From Yinghuangia soli (lineage in GTDB: Bacteria > Actinomycetota > Actinomycetes > Streptomycetales > Streptomycetaceae), in the NCBI RefSeq assembly GCF_021502675.1, contig NZ_JAKFHA010000031.1, forward strand, positions 5,429 through 69,428: 64,000 bases of DNA. Reading direction: 5' to 3'. Each line of letters opens with the position of its first letter. Within the stretch, counting starts at the first letter, position 1. The notes below the pieces were generated by a model that saw nothing but the letters and a program-made list of their open reading frames with translations, was not told where the DNA came from and made no database searches. Position numbers and translations under genes: made by a program. This document shows positions 26,008 through 34,539 of this stretch, piece by piece.

Positions 26008-26060
26008 GCGGAGACGTGCGTCGGCGGTGGGCCGGACGGAGGCGGTTCCGGGCCGCCGTG

Positions 26061-26093
26061 GGACCGGTTCAGGACCGTTTCAGGACCGGTCCG
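26061..26093. repeat. 11-bp tandem repeat, three copies
   Basis: ggaccggttca, ggaccgtttca and ggaccggtccg follow each other exactly. The outer ends also form a GGACCGG/CCGGTCC palindrome. It lies in the 300-bp space between the ADP-ribosylglycohydrolase (leftward) and VOC (rightward) genes. Confidence 0.8.
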
Positions 26094-26237
26094 TGGCCGT
26101 GTCAGGGCAGGTCTTGGGGTGGCCGCCTGGGGTGTTCTCCGGTGCGCGGGGCGGCGGGTGGGGGCGGGGCGCGGGGTCGGCGGGGTCCTTGCGGCGGGTC
26201 TGCGAGGTGCGGCGCGGCGCGCGGGGGACGGGCCGGT

Positions 26238-26270
26238 GATGTGCGGCTGATGTGCGGGCGATGTGCGGGC
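26238..26270. repeat. 11-bp tandem repeat before the VOC gene
   Basis: gatgtgcggct, gatgtgcgggc and gatgtgcgggc, then a partial gatgc, end 39 bp before the VOC start codon. The AT-rich gcataac follows directly and may be part of the promoter. Confidence 0.8.
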
Positions 26271-26308
26271 GATGCATAACCGGGCGCCGGGCGGGCGATG
26301 AGTCGGGC

Positions 26309-26698
26309 ATGGACGTCCTGAGCAGCCGCATCCTGCTGCGGCCCACCGATCTCGAACGTACGCGCGCTTTCTACCGCGACGTCCTCGGACTCGCGGTGTA
26401 CCGCGAGTTCGGCACCGATCCGCACCGGGGCACGGTGTTCTTCCTGGGCGGCGGCTACCTGGAGGTGTCGGCCGGCTCGGACACGCCGCCGACGCCCGCC
26501 ACGCAGCTGTGGATCCAGGTCCGCGACCTGCCCGCCGCGCACAAGCAACTCGCCGAACGCGGCGCCGAGATCGTCCGGGAGCCGCGGCGCGAACCGTGGG
26601 GCCTGGACGAGATGTGGATCGCCGACCCGGACGGCCTGCGCATCTGCGTGGTGGAGGTCCCGGAGGACCACCCGATCCGCTACCGCCCGGGCATGTGA
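26309..26698 (+). CDS. VOC-family (glyoxalase/dioxygenase fold) protein
   Basis: A 129-residue protein with the paired beta-alpha-beta units of the VOC fold: RPTDLERTRAFYRDVLGL at the front and WIADPDGLRICVVEV at the end. The metal ligand positions are only partly clear, so whether it is an enzyme or a binding (resistance) protein is open. It is a single gene behind an 11-bp repeat array. Confidence 0.85.
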   Translation: MDVLSSRILLRPTDLERTRAFYRDVLGLAVYREFGTDPHRGTVFFLGGGYLEVSAGSDTPPTPATQLWIQVRDLPAAHKQLAERGAEIVREPRREPWGLDEMWIADPDGLRICVVEVPEDHPIRYRPGM

Positions 26699-26813
26699 CG
26701 ACGCGGCACCCGCCCGCGCCCCGCTCTGTGCTGCTCCGTGACGGCGTGCGGCGTTGCGGGCGGGGGCCGGTACGAGCTGCTCCCCGGTGCCTGCGGTGTC
26801 GGCTCCCTGACGG

Positions 26814-27449
26814 ATGATCAGGGCCATGGTCGCGACGGGTGCTGCGTACGGGTGGTTCGACGAGTTGTTTCCCGACCTCGCCGAGGCGTACTGCATCACG
26901 CTCGTCGAAGGGATCGCTCCCGAGGAGCTGGTGCGGCGGCTCGGCGGCGCAGACGGGACGGCGTCGACGGAATGGACCGAGTCGACCGGGGTGTCGGGCC
27001 TCGCCGACGCCGCGTTCGCGCTGCTGGAGGAGTCGGGCGACCGGGAGCAGCTGCTCGCCATGACCCGGGTGGGGGCGTGGACCCTGCTGATCGAGCCGAA
27101 CGGCTACCTGGGTGTCTCCGAGGACCGGGCCTTGCCGGCCTCGGTCGGGACGCGCTGGGTCTCGCACTTCGTGAACATCAACGGCGTCGACAGCTTTGTG
27201 TGGGCTGAAGACGGCGGCCTGCGGCTGGCGTTCGAGCCGACGTTCTGCGAGTCGCGGTGGGGCAGCGATCCGGACGGCAGCCTCGACGCGATGCGCGCGG
27301 CGGGCTTCGACTTCGCGCCCGACCCGCCGGACGACTACGCGCCCGGCCTGGCGTGCTTCGCACTCGCGGAGCACCTCACCGGTGTGGTGCTGACGGAGGA
27401 CCTGCTCCGCGACGGGGCGTTCCGCTGCGGGCGGGCGCCGATCCGCTGA
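26814..27449 (+). CDS. DUF6461 family protein
   Basis: A 211-residue soluble protein. The stretch WTLLIEPNGYLGVSED and the following SVGTRWVSHFVNINGVDSF match what I know as DUF6461, a common actinobacterial family without known function. The ATG at 26826, four codons in, is an alternative start. It stands alone downstream of the VOC gene. Confidence 0.78.
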   Translation: MIRAMVATGAAYGWFDELFPDLAEAYCITLVEGIAPEELVRRLGGADGTASTEWTESTGVSGLADAAFALLEESGDREQLLAMTRVGAWTLLIEPNGYLGVSEDRALPASVGTRWVSHFVNINGVDSFVWAEDGGLRLAFEPTFCESRWGSDPDGSLDAMRAAGFDFAPDPPDDYAPGLACFALAEHLTGVVLTEDLLRDGAFRCGRAPIR

Positions 27450-27593
27450 CCGTCCGCGCGCCGTTCCAGCCGGGCCTGCCGCCTCGGGGGTGGTGACGAC
27501 ATGGAGAGGCGGCGCGGCCCTGGTGGGGCGGCGCCGCCTTCGTGCGGGGCGGGGATGCGCGTGCCGAGACGCGCGCGTTCGGGTCGGTCGGCG

Positions 27594-28172
27594 TCAGCGG
27601 GCGGTGCGGAGCGCGGAGCGGCCGGAGGCGGAGACCAGGGAGCCGATCGCGATGCCGATGGCGAGGTAGACCGCGGCGCTGCCGATCTTGGCGGAGAGTT
27701 CCGCGTCGGTGGTGAACGGCAGCAGCACCATCACCGCGGTCGCCAGGCCGACGATCCAGGTGAAGAAGCGGCCGGGCTGCGGGGCGGCGAGCAGCAGGAT
27801 GTGCATGAGGAGCGTGGCGGCCAGCGCCGCGCCTGCGGCTCCTATGGCGAGTGCGCCGGTCGAGGCGTCGCCGAAGGCGCCTTCGCCTTCCGGGGCGAAC
27901 ACCGCGACGTCGAGCACGCCGCGGACGAGGAGCACCGCGACGACCGCGGTCAGGGCGGCGACGACTGCGGCCATCGCGCCGCCCATCCACAGCCGCCCGG
28001 CGTCGACTTTCGAGCGCGGCGGGGGCGGCGATTGGGGCTGGGGTTGCTGCGGCGCGTACGGCCCGGGCTGGGTGCCGGGGGGTGCTGCGGGCTGCCGGGT
28101 GGTGGGCTGGGGCAGGTCGGGGCGCGCGTACGGGGAGGACGGGTTGCGGCGCGGGTCGTCGGATCCGTACAT
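27594..28172 (-). CDS. DUF6069-like membrane protein
   Basis: A 192-residue protein. A cytoplasmic Pro/Gln-rich N-terminus (about 1-55, with PQQPQPQSPPPP) is followed by four membrane segments (about 62-85, 105-127, 135-155 and 165-183). The membrane part fits the small four-helix DUF6069 type. GAAGGGAAG precedes the ATG. The function is unknown. It is divergent from the lipoprotein at 28501. Confidence 0.72.
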   Translation of the reverse strand: MYGSDDPRRNPSSPYARPDLPQPTTRQPAAPPGTQPGPYAPQQPQPQSPPPPRSKVDAGRLWMGGAMAAVVAALTAVVAVLLVRGVLDVAVFAPEGEGAFGDASTGALAIGAAGAALAATLLMHILLLAAPQPGRFFTWIVGLATAVMVLLPFTTDAELSAKIGSAAVYLAIGIAIGSLVSASGRSALRTAR

Positions 28173-28500
28173 GGTGCTTCCCTTCGGAACCGGGGCGTGG
28201 ACTTCGCACCCCTGTACCCGGAAAGCCCGGCGGCACGCCCGGTAAAGCACCGTTCCGTCCGGTTTCGGTGCGGGCGGGGGCCCGGCCGTGGTGGTGCCGG
28301 GCAGAGCGGGCTGCGGGTGCGGCAGCCGAGTGCGGCCCCGGGGCTGCGGCCGGCGGGCAGTGGGTTTCGGGCCGCGCGGAGGGGCCGGGCGCGGCGCGAG
28401 GCGTGTCCGGTGGCCGGTGCGGTTGTCCGGTGCGGAGCGTGCGCGGGTGTTGACGGCGTGCCGCGCAGTCGCCAGCCTGGCTGGTGATGCGGGGGTGGAT
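28173..28500. other. divergent intergenic region, nothing definite
   Basis: This stretch separates the DUF6069-like gene from the lipoprotein gene and must hold both promoters, but I cannot pick out convincing -10/-35 boxes or operators. The frames running through it belong to GC bias. Confidence 0.5.
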
Positions 28501-29817
28501 ATGCGCCGAAATCCCTTGGTCCTGCTGATGGTTGCCGCGACGCTGGCGGTGTCGGGCTGCTCCGGCGCGTGGTCGTCGGGGCAGGACGAGCCCAGTACGC
28601 CGCCGACCGCGGAGCAGCGTTCCGGCGGGGTGCCGGACGGGAGCGGCGGGCCGGGCGGCGGGGCCGGGACGGCCGGCGCGCTGCCGGACTTCGATCCGCC
28701 CGGGGAGTTCGATCCGCGGCCGTTCAAGGTCACCGGTGCCGGGTACGCGGGCCGGGCGCGGACGCATCTGGTGTCCGGCGGCAGCCTGTTCCTCACCTCG
28801 GGGCAGTCCTGCACGGTGTACGAGTACGACCTGGCGACCGGCCGGAAGCTGAGCGAGCGCCGGGAGCTGTCGTCGCGCGCGCCGCGGGCGGCGACCGGCG
28901 TGGACGTGGTGGCGGTGCTGGCCGAGACGCGGCGCGGCCCGGTGGCGCTGTGCGCGTACCCGCGGGTCGAACCGGGGCGGGCGCAGGTGCGGATCGACGG
29001 GCTGCCGTTGCGCGGCGGTGCGCTGTGGACCGCGGACATCGACGATCCGGGCGGCGTGCACTACCGGCTGGAGTGGGCGCCGTCGACGTCGCAGTACCAG
29101 GCGCTGGTGATGCTCTCGCGCGAGACGGCGGTCGTGGACGCGGAGTCGGGGCGCGTGATGTGGTCGCTGCGCGGCAGCCGGGTGTTCGTCGCGGGCAGCG
29201 TGGTGGCGTGGACGGAGAACGGCCTGCTGCGGGGGCGCGACGCAGTGACGGGCGCGGCGGTGTGGGAGCACACGCGGGTGCAGATGGTGGGCAGCGAGTA
29301 CTTCCCGATCGGCGGGGTGCTGGTCGCGGTGGGGCAGGACACGACCGATCCGGAGGCGCGGCGCGACGACCGGTCCGGCAGCGGGTTCGTGCACTACATG
29401 ACGGACCTGCGTACCGGGGAGGTGGTGGCGATGGTGCCGGTGCCGAGGTCCGGTCCGCTGGTGTCCACGACGCTGCAGTGCGTGGGGGACGAGCGGGTCG
29501 TGGCGTGCTCGGTGACCGGGTTCGCGTACGGGGTGGACGTGGCGACGCACCGGGTGCTGTGGCAGCTGGACGCACTGCGGTCCGAGGTGGTGCCGGAACT
29601 GGTCGGGGCGCGGGACGGGGTGCTGTACGCGTGGGTGCCGGGGCGTCCGCTGGTGGTCCTCGACGCGCTGACCGGTGCCGAGCTGGTGACGGACACGCGG
29701 GCGCGGCCGGCGTGGGCGTTCGCGGCGTTCCGGGACTTCCAGGTCGGCGCGGGGTACGCGGTGGCGTGCGCGCCGGCGTCGGGGGCGGGGTGCGAGATCT
29801 TCCGGGCCACCGGGTGA
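28501..29817 (+). CDS. lipoprotein with PQQ-like beta-propeller
   Basis: A 438-residue lipoprotein. A short signal with lipobox LAVSGC places the acylated Cys near residue 20. A Pro/Gly-rich spacer leads to repeating beta-strand units such as VVDAESGRVMWSLRGSR, GRDAVTGAAVWEHT and YGVDVATHRVLWQLDALR, typical of PQQ-like propeller blades. It presumably binds partners at the outer face of the membrane; no catalytic site is visible. Confidence 0.85.
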   Translation: MRRNPLVLLMVAATLAVSGCSGAWSSGQDEPSTPPTAEQRSGGVPDGSGGPGGGAGTAGALPDFDPPGEFDPRPFKVTGAGYAGRARTHLVSGGSLFLTSGQSCTVYEYDLATGRKLSERRELSSRAPRAATGVDVVAVLAETRRGPVALCAYPRVEPGRAQVRIDGLPLRGGALWTADIDDPGGVHYRLEWAPSTSQYQALVMLSRETAVVDAESGRVMWSLRGSRVFVAGSVVAWTENGLLRGRDAVTGAAVWEHTRVQMVGSEYFPIGGVLVAVGQDTTDPEARRDDRSGSGFVHYMTDLRTGEVVAMVPVPRSGPLVSTTLQCVGDERVVACSVTGFAYGVDVATHRVLWQLDALRSEVVPELVGARDGVLYAWVPGRPLVVLDALTGAELVTDTRARPAWAFAAFRDFQVGAGYAVACAPASGAGCEIFRATG

Positions 29818-29902
29818 CCCGGGCGGCCGAAGCGGCTCGTGTGGGCGGGCCGTTCGGGCGGGTCGGAACCCCGGGCGTTCGTGTCGTTCGGCGGGGCGCC
29901 GC

Positions 29903-30562
29903 TCAGACGTGTTCCATGACGATGACGGCGCTGGTGCCCGGTTCGAGGGCGCGGAAGATGTGGAGGGCGTCGCCGGGGTAGGTGACGTAGTCGCCCGGGC
30001 CGAGTTCGACGGGGTGGTCGACGGGGCCGACGAGGGCGCGCCCGGTGCCGAGGACGACGTGTTCGACGGTGCCGGGCATGTGGGGCTGGGAGGTGCGGGG
30101 CTCGCCGGGCTGCGCGGCGATGCGGTAGACGTCGCGGCGGGCGTGCGGCGGGCAGGACGCGAGCAGGGTGGCGGCGTACGCGGCGTGCTCGGAGTACATG
30201 ACGGGGCCTTCGCCGGCCCGGATGACGCGGACGTCGGGCTTGGGCGGGTCGACGAGGCGGCTGAACGGCACGTCGAGGGCGACGCCGAGGGCCCACAGGA
30301 TCTCGACGCTGGGGTTCCCGGAGCCGGACTCCAGCTGGGACAGCGTGGACTTGGCGATCCCGGCGCGGCGGGCGAGCGCGGTGAGGGACAGGCCGGAGCG
30401 CTCGCGTTCGCGGCGTACCGACATGGCGATCAGCGCGACGACGTCGGGAGCCTGCGGGCGGGCGCCCGCACCGGAATCGGGAGCGGAGCCGGAGGACGCA
30501 GGGGAGGAAGCGGGCGCGCCGAGGTCGGCGGGGGCGTCGTCGGCGTCCATGTCGGCTTCCAT
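29903..30562 (-). CDS. XRE-family regulator with C-terminal cupin
   Basis: A 219-residue regulator. An acidic, disordered start (about 1-45) is followed by an XRE helix-turn-helix (about 47-100) containing LSLTALARRAGIAKSTLSQL and a cupin domain (about 135-219) with the LGPGDYVTYPGDALHIF element. Cupin-XRE regulators often sense small metabolites such as amino acids. It is divergent from azlCD; three GTTCG-N6-CGAAC palindromes lie in between and are probably its sites. The start is uncertain, with several Met/Val codons in the acidic part. Confidence 0.88.
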   Translation of the reverse strand: MEADMDADDAPADLGAPASSPASSGSAPDSGAGARPQAPDVVALIAMSVRRERERSGLSLTALARRAGIAKSTLSQLESGSGNPSVEILWALGVALDVPFSRLVDPPKPDVRVIRAGEGPVMYSEHAAYAATLLASCPPHARRDVYRIAAQPGEPRTSQPHMPGTVEHVVLGTGRALVGPVDHPVELGPGDYVTYPGDALHIFRALEPGTSAVIVMEHV

Positions 30563-30661
30563 GTCCACGTCCGGTTCCGGGTAGGTCGGCAGGGCTGTCG
30601 CGGGGTCGGTGCGCAGCGTGGTCAAGAGTAGAGGCGGGGGCGCGGTCCGGGGCGCAGGGGT

Positions 30662-30677
30662 GTTCGGTGTGGCGAAC
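30662..30677. promoter_or_regulatory. palindrome site 1, GTTCG-N6-CGAAC
   Basis: gttcg, six bases gtgtgg, cgaac. This is the outermost of three sites with identical arms and spacing, nearest to the XRE gene start. Confidence 0.8.
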
Positions 30678-30762
30678 GCCGTGCCGGGCAGTGCCGGGTC
30701 CGGAGGGCGGACTACTTTCGCGGGGGTGCGTTCCCCCATGCGTTCGCTCCAGAAGTCGAAGT

Positions 30763-30778
30763 GTTCGCCTTGACGAAC
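30763..30778. promoter_or_regulatory. palindrome site 2, GTTCG-N6-CGAAC
   Basis: The strongest copy: arms extend to GTGTTCG and CGAACAC (30761-30780) around ccttga. It sits 27-46 bp before the azlC start, where a regulator would block or recruit RNA polymerase. Confidence 0.85.
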
Positions 30779-30806
30779 ACCGGGCGATGCGTTCATTCTA
30801 CGGGAC

Positions 30807-31715
30807 ATGCGTTCGATATGGCGAACAGTCCCGCCCGACACCCTCCGCGACATCGCCCTGGTCTGCGTCGCCGACGCCGTCGTCGGCGCCTCGTTCGGCG
30901 CGATAGCCGTGGCCGGCGGACTCGAGTGGTGGGTCCCCGTGCTCATGTCCGTCGTGGTCTTCGCCGGCGGCTCGCAGTTCGCCGCGATCGGTGTCGTCCT
31001 CTCCGGCGGCAGCCCCGCCGCGGCCGTCGCCACCGGGCTCATCCTCAACGCCCGGCTCCTGCCCTTCGGCTTCACCGTCGCCGACACCCTCGGCCGCCGC
31101 TGGTGGACCCGCGCCCTCGGCGCCCACCTCACCACCGACGAAGGCGTCGCCTTCACCATGCGCTTCACCGACCCCGCCCGCCGCCGTGCCGCGTTCTGGG
31201 TCTGCGGGGTCGGCCTGTTCGCCGCCTGGAACGCCGCGGTCGTGGCCGGCGCCGCGGCGGGCAGCGCCATCGGCGACACCGACGCGCTCGGCCTGGACGC
31301 CGCGTTCCCCGCCGTCCTGCTCGCCCTGATCTGGCCGACGCTGGCCGCCGAACGCACTACCCGCAACGCCGCCTTGGTGGGCGCCGCGGTCGCCGTCGCC
31401 GCGGCCCCGTTCCTGCCCGCGGGCGTGCCCGTGCTGCTGGCCCTCGCCGGACTCGGCGTCGCCGCGTTCGACCGGGAGAAGCGCCCGGACGACACGGCGA
31501 AGGGCAGCGGAACGAAGGACAGCCAAACGCCCGCCGCGGACAGCGCCGCGCCCGAGACCGGGGGCTCCCCGCCCGGCGCGGCCCCCGAGCAGGGCCACAC
31601 CTCCGGCCGACCGGAGCACACCGAGGACGACGAGAACACCGACTACGCCGAGGGTGTCGGGGGCGCCGGCAACTGGTGCACCGCCGCGGCGGACCCCCAG
31701 GAGGTCGGACGATGA
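30807..31715 (+). CDS. azlC: AzlC-type branched-chain amino acid exporter, large subunit
   Basis: A 302-residue membrane protein. About seven membrane segments span residues 15-225, with the AzlC signature ASFGAIAVAGGLEWWVPVLM and VFAGGSQFAAIG. With AzlD it exports branched-chain amino acids or analogues. An unusual polar, acidic tail of about 75 residues (Gly/Glu/Asp/Thr-rich) follows the last helix. The stop overlaps azlD as ATGA. The first codons contain one of the three palindromic sites. Confidence 0.9.
   Translation: MRSIWRTVPPDTLRDIALVCVADAVVGASFGAIAVAGGLEWWVPVLMSVVVFAGGSQFAAIGVVLSGGSPAAAVATGLILNARLLPFGFTVADTLGRRWWTRALGAHLTTDEGVAFTMRFTDPARRRAAFWVCGVGLFAAWNAAVVAGAAAGSAIGDTDALGLDAAFPAVLLALIWPTLAAERTTRNAALVGAAVAVAAAPFLPAGVPVLLALAGLGVAAFDREKRPDDTAKGSGTKDSQTPAADSAAPETGGSPPGAAPEQGHTSGRPEHTEDDENTDYAEGVGGAGNWCTAAADPQEVGR
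30811..30826. promoter_or_regulatory. palindrome site 3 inside azlC start
   Basis: gttcg, atatgg, cgaac, located in codons 2-7 of azlC. It has the same arms and spacing as sites 1 and 2; a regulator bound here would act as a roadblock. Confidence 0.78.
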
Positions 31716-32023
31716 TGCCGCTGATCGCCATAGCCGCCCTCGCCGCCGGCACGTTCGCCATGCGCCTGGCCGGCCCCGCGCTCCACGGCCGCGTCGAGAT
31801 CCCGCAGCGCGTCCAGCAACTGCTCGCGGTCGCCGCCACCATCCTGCTCACGGCGCTGGTCGCCTCGGCCGCGTTCACCCAGGGCCACGGCTTCGCGGGC
31901 TGGGCCCGCCCGGCAGGCGTCGCGGTCGCCGCGCTGCTCGTCGTCCGCAAGGCGCCGTTCCCGGTCATCGTCGTCGCCGCGGCCGCCACCACGGCACTGC
32001 TGCGCCTGGCGGGGGTGTCCTGA
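31712..32023 (+). CDS. azlD: AzlD-type exporter, small subunit
   Basis: A 103-residue protein with three to four membrane segments and the typical AzlD middle LAVAATILLTALVASAAF. It starts in an ATGA overlap with azlC, so both are made in fixed ratio. It completes the AzlCD exporter controlled by the divergent cupin-XRE regulator. Confidence 0.88.
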   Translation: MMPLIAIAALAAGTFAMRLAGPALHGRVEIPQRVQQLLAVAATILLTALVASAAFTQGHGFAGWARPAGVAVAALLVVRKAPFPVIVVAAAATTALLRLAGVS

Positions 32024-32123
32024 CCCGAACGCGCCGCGCCGGCGGGGGATGCGGAGGCCGGCCCCTCACCGGCTCCCTGGCTGCCCCCACCAGGGGCCAC
32101 CCTCCGGGTTCTGCCGTCGGCGC

Positions 32124-34244
32124 TCAGCCATCGCGGAGCTTGTCGCTGCCGTCCTCGATGAGCCGGCCGGCCGCGTCGAACGCAAGCATGTGGGCGTACC
32201 GGGAGTTCGTGGTCGCGATCGTGAACCGGCGCACACCCGGTGTCCGCTCGTCGAGCACGGGCAGGAGGCGCCCGTCCCCCGGCAAGGTCGCGAACTCCGG
32301 GGCAGGCCCGATCTCCGCGGGAAGCAGCGGGACCTCGATCGCCTCGGTGCCCTCGACCGGCACGTAGACCACCCGGGCGACGTCGGTGCCGACGAACCCG
32401 TCGATGATCTCGTAGGGGTGGCCGGCCGGGTGGCTGGGCGGCGGGGCCGCCGCCCAGGTGAAGTTCAGCTGGATGCCGCCGTTGCGCTCACCGACCGGGC
32501 TCCGGCACAGCGCGTGCGTCGGCTCCGGAGGACGCGGCGGGAACACCATCTCGTCGACCGGAACGCCCGGTGCGTCGTAGCCCATGAACCCGCACGGCCC
32601 GCTGTCGGCCGAGAACCACGGCTCGGACGCCGTCTCCGCAGTCAGCACCCGCGTCTGCACCGTCTCGTCCCGCGACAGCGCCAACAGCCCTGCTGCACCC
32701 ACCGCCGCGACCAGTGCCATCGCCATCCACGCCCGCGGCAGCGCCACCAGCCGGAACCCCGGCGCCACGCGCACCTGCATCGGCACCCGGACCCGCCACA
32801 GCCCGGCCGTCGCGCCCGCGCACACCGCGACCGCCGCCATGCCGCGCAGGTTGTCGTGCACGAACCCGCCCAGCGGATCCGGCAGCGCCCACGACACCCA
32901 CCCGCCCGCGGTGAACGTCATCACCGCCAGCAGCGCCGCCCCGCCCGCGATCCGCCACCGCCCCGTGCCGGCCACCAGGAGCAGCCCGGCGAGCACCGTC
33001 CACACCTGGTGGTGCGTCCACGACACCGGCGACGCCGCCACCGACGCGCAGCCCACCACCACACCGGCCCGCGCCACCTCGCCGCGCCGTTGCAGCTCGC
33101 GCGCGGCCAGGAACGCCACCGCGCACACCGCCGCCGACAGCACCAGCCAGGCCGCGGACCGCTCGGCGGTCGGCAGCGACGTGCGGATCAGCGCCCCGTT
33201 CACGGACTGGTTGCCGGTCGCGGCCAGGTTCCCGATCCGGCTCGTCGCGAAGATCGCCTCGGTCCAGAAGTCCACCGACGCCGACGGCCACACCGCCCAC
33301 ACCCCGCCCGTGCAGGCCGCGAACACCGCACCGGCGCGCACCGCGGCCTTCCGCTGCCCGGTCACCCACAGGTACGGCACGAAGATCAGCGGCGTCAGCT
33401 TCACCGCCGCCGCAATCCCCACCAGCGCACCGCGCGCCCACTTCGGCGTCAGCTCCAGCGCGTCCATGAACGCCAGCAGCGCCACGAACACGCTGACCTG
33501 GCCCAGCCGGATGTTCGACTGCAGCGGCGCCGACCACACCAGCACCGCCGCGCCCGCCAACGTCAGACACGCGAACCGCCGCCGCCCCGCCACCCCCTGA
33601 CGTGCCGTCAGCGCCGCGGCGAGGACCAGCACCGCAGCCAGCGTCGCCGCCGTCCACACCACCCGCGCGGCCGCCTCCGACATCCAGCCCAGCGGCCAGA
33701 ACACCAGCAGTGCGAACGGGGGATAGGTGAACGGGTCGCCGTTCTGCGCGGTGTAGGTGTAGAGCGGCTCGCCGTCGCGGACCCAGCGCACCGCCTCGAA
33801 GTACACGTGCAGGTCGGCCTGCCGATCCCAGGACGGACGGGCGAACGCCATCCGCACCACGGCCGCGGCCGCCGCGGCGAACAGCAGCGCGCACGCCGCC
33901 ACGGCACCCGTCCGCGCCCACGACGGCCAACCTCGGCCCAGGTGAAGGAGGCCGTACGGCGCGGCGACGGGGGAGGTGCCGGGGTGCTCGGACTGCTCTG
34001 CTTGCTCGGGCTGCCTGGACTGGTCCGATCCCGCTGAACCCCCCGGTCTCCCCGCTTGCTCGGACCGCCCGGATTCCTCCGGTCGCCCGGATCGCTCGGA
34101 CTGCCCTGTCGACTCTGGCGATTGCTCTGCCGGCGGCGCCGCGTCGCCTCCCGCAGCGGCGGAAGCAGCGGTGATGTGCACATCGGCGCGGGCGCCGTCA
34201 TCGTCCGGTGCGGAACCGGTCCCCCGTATGACCATGATCGACAT
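32124..34244 (-). CDS. GT87-like (DUF2029) membrane glycosyltransferase
   Basis: A 706-residue protein. A disordered N-terminus rich in Ser, Glu and Gln (about 1-105) precedes roughly eleven membrane segments. The loop after the first helix has RQADLHVYFEAVRWVRDG and PFTYPPFALLVFWPLGW, which resemble the DUF2029/GT87 polyprenol-phosphate-mannose-dependent mannosyltransferases. A C-terminal soluble domain (about 560-706) follows. The substrate would be a cell-surface glycan or lipid. The start could also be ATG 34235. Confidence 0.8.
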   Translation of the reverse strand: MSIMVIRGTGSAPDDDGARADVHITAASAAAGGDAAPPAEQSPESTGQSERSGRPEESGRSEQAGRPGGSAGSDQSRQPEQAEQSEHPGTSPVAAPYGLLHLGRGWPSWARTGAVAACALLFAAAAAAVVRMAFARPSWDRQADLHVYFEAVRWVRDGEPLYTYTAQNGDPFTYPPFALLVFWPLGWMSEAAARVVWTAATLAAVLVLAAALTARQGVAGRRRFACLTLAGAAVLVWSAPLQSNIRLGQVSVFVALLAFMDALELTPKWARGALVGIAAAVKLTPLIFVPYLWVTGQRKAAVRAGAVFAACTGGVWAVWPSASVDFWTEAIFATSRIGNLAATGNQSVNGALIRTSLPTAERSAAWLVLSAAVCAVAFLAARELQRRGEVARAGVVVGCASVAASPVSWTHHQVWTVLAGLLLVAGTGRWRIAGGAALLAVMTFTAGGWVSWALPDPLGGFVHDNLRGMAAVAVCAGATAGLWRVRVPMQVRVAPGFRLVALPRAWMAMALVAAVGAAGLLALSRDETVQTRVLTAETASEPWFSADSGPCGFMGYDAPGVPVDEMVFPPRPPEPTHALCRSPVGERNGGIQLNFTWAAAPPPSHPAGHPYEIIDGFVGTDVARVVYVPVEGTEAIEVPLLPAEIGPAPEFATLPGDGRLLPVLDERTPGVRRFTIATTNSRYAHMLAFDAAGRLIEDGSDKLRDG

Positions 34245-34471
34245 CCTGCCGCGGCCTCCGCCGCGGCGGAGGCGATTCGCCGGACTGCGCCGCTGCGCCG
34301 CGCTTCCCGCCCCTTGTGGGCGGACCCGCGGACGAGACCCGCGAAGGGGAGCCGCGAAGGGGACGGGGGTGCGGAACTGCAGGGGGCGGGGGCGCAGGGG
34401 GATCGGAGGGATCGCACCAACCGCGGGGGCTGCGGAGGGAGAGGGAGCAGGGCGGGCGGCAGGGAGGGACC

Positions 34472-34539
34472 GGGGCGGGCGGCCACGGACCGGGGTGTGG
34501 CGGCTGGGGCGGGCGGCCACGGACCAGGGTGTGGCGGCT
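34472..34539. repeat. 34-bp direct repeat, two adjacent copies
   Basis: 34472-34505 and 34506-34539 agree at 33 of 34 positions (core gcggccacggac). The second copy runs up to the stop codon of the YczE-like gene. The remaining 34245-34471 shows no gene. Confidence 0.85.
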
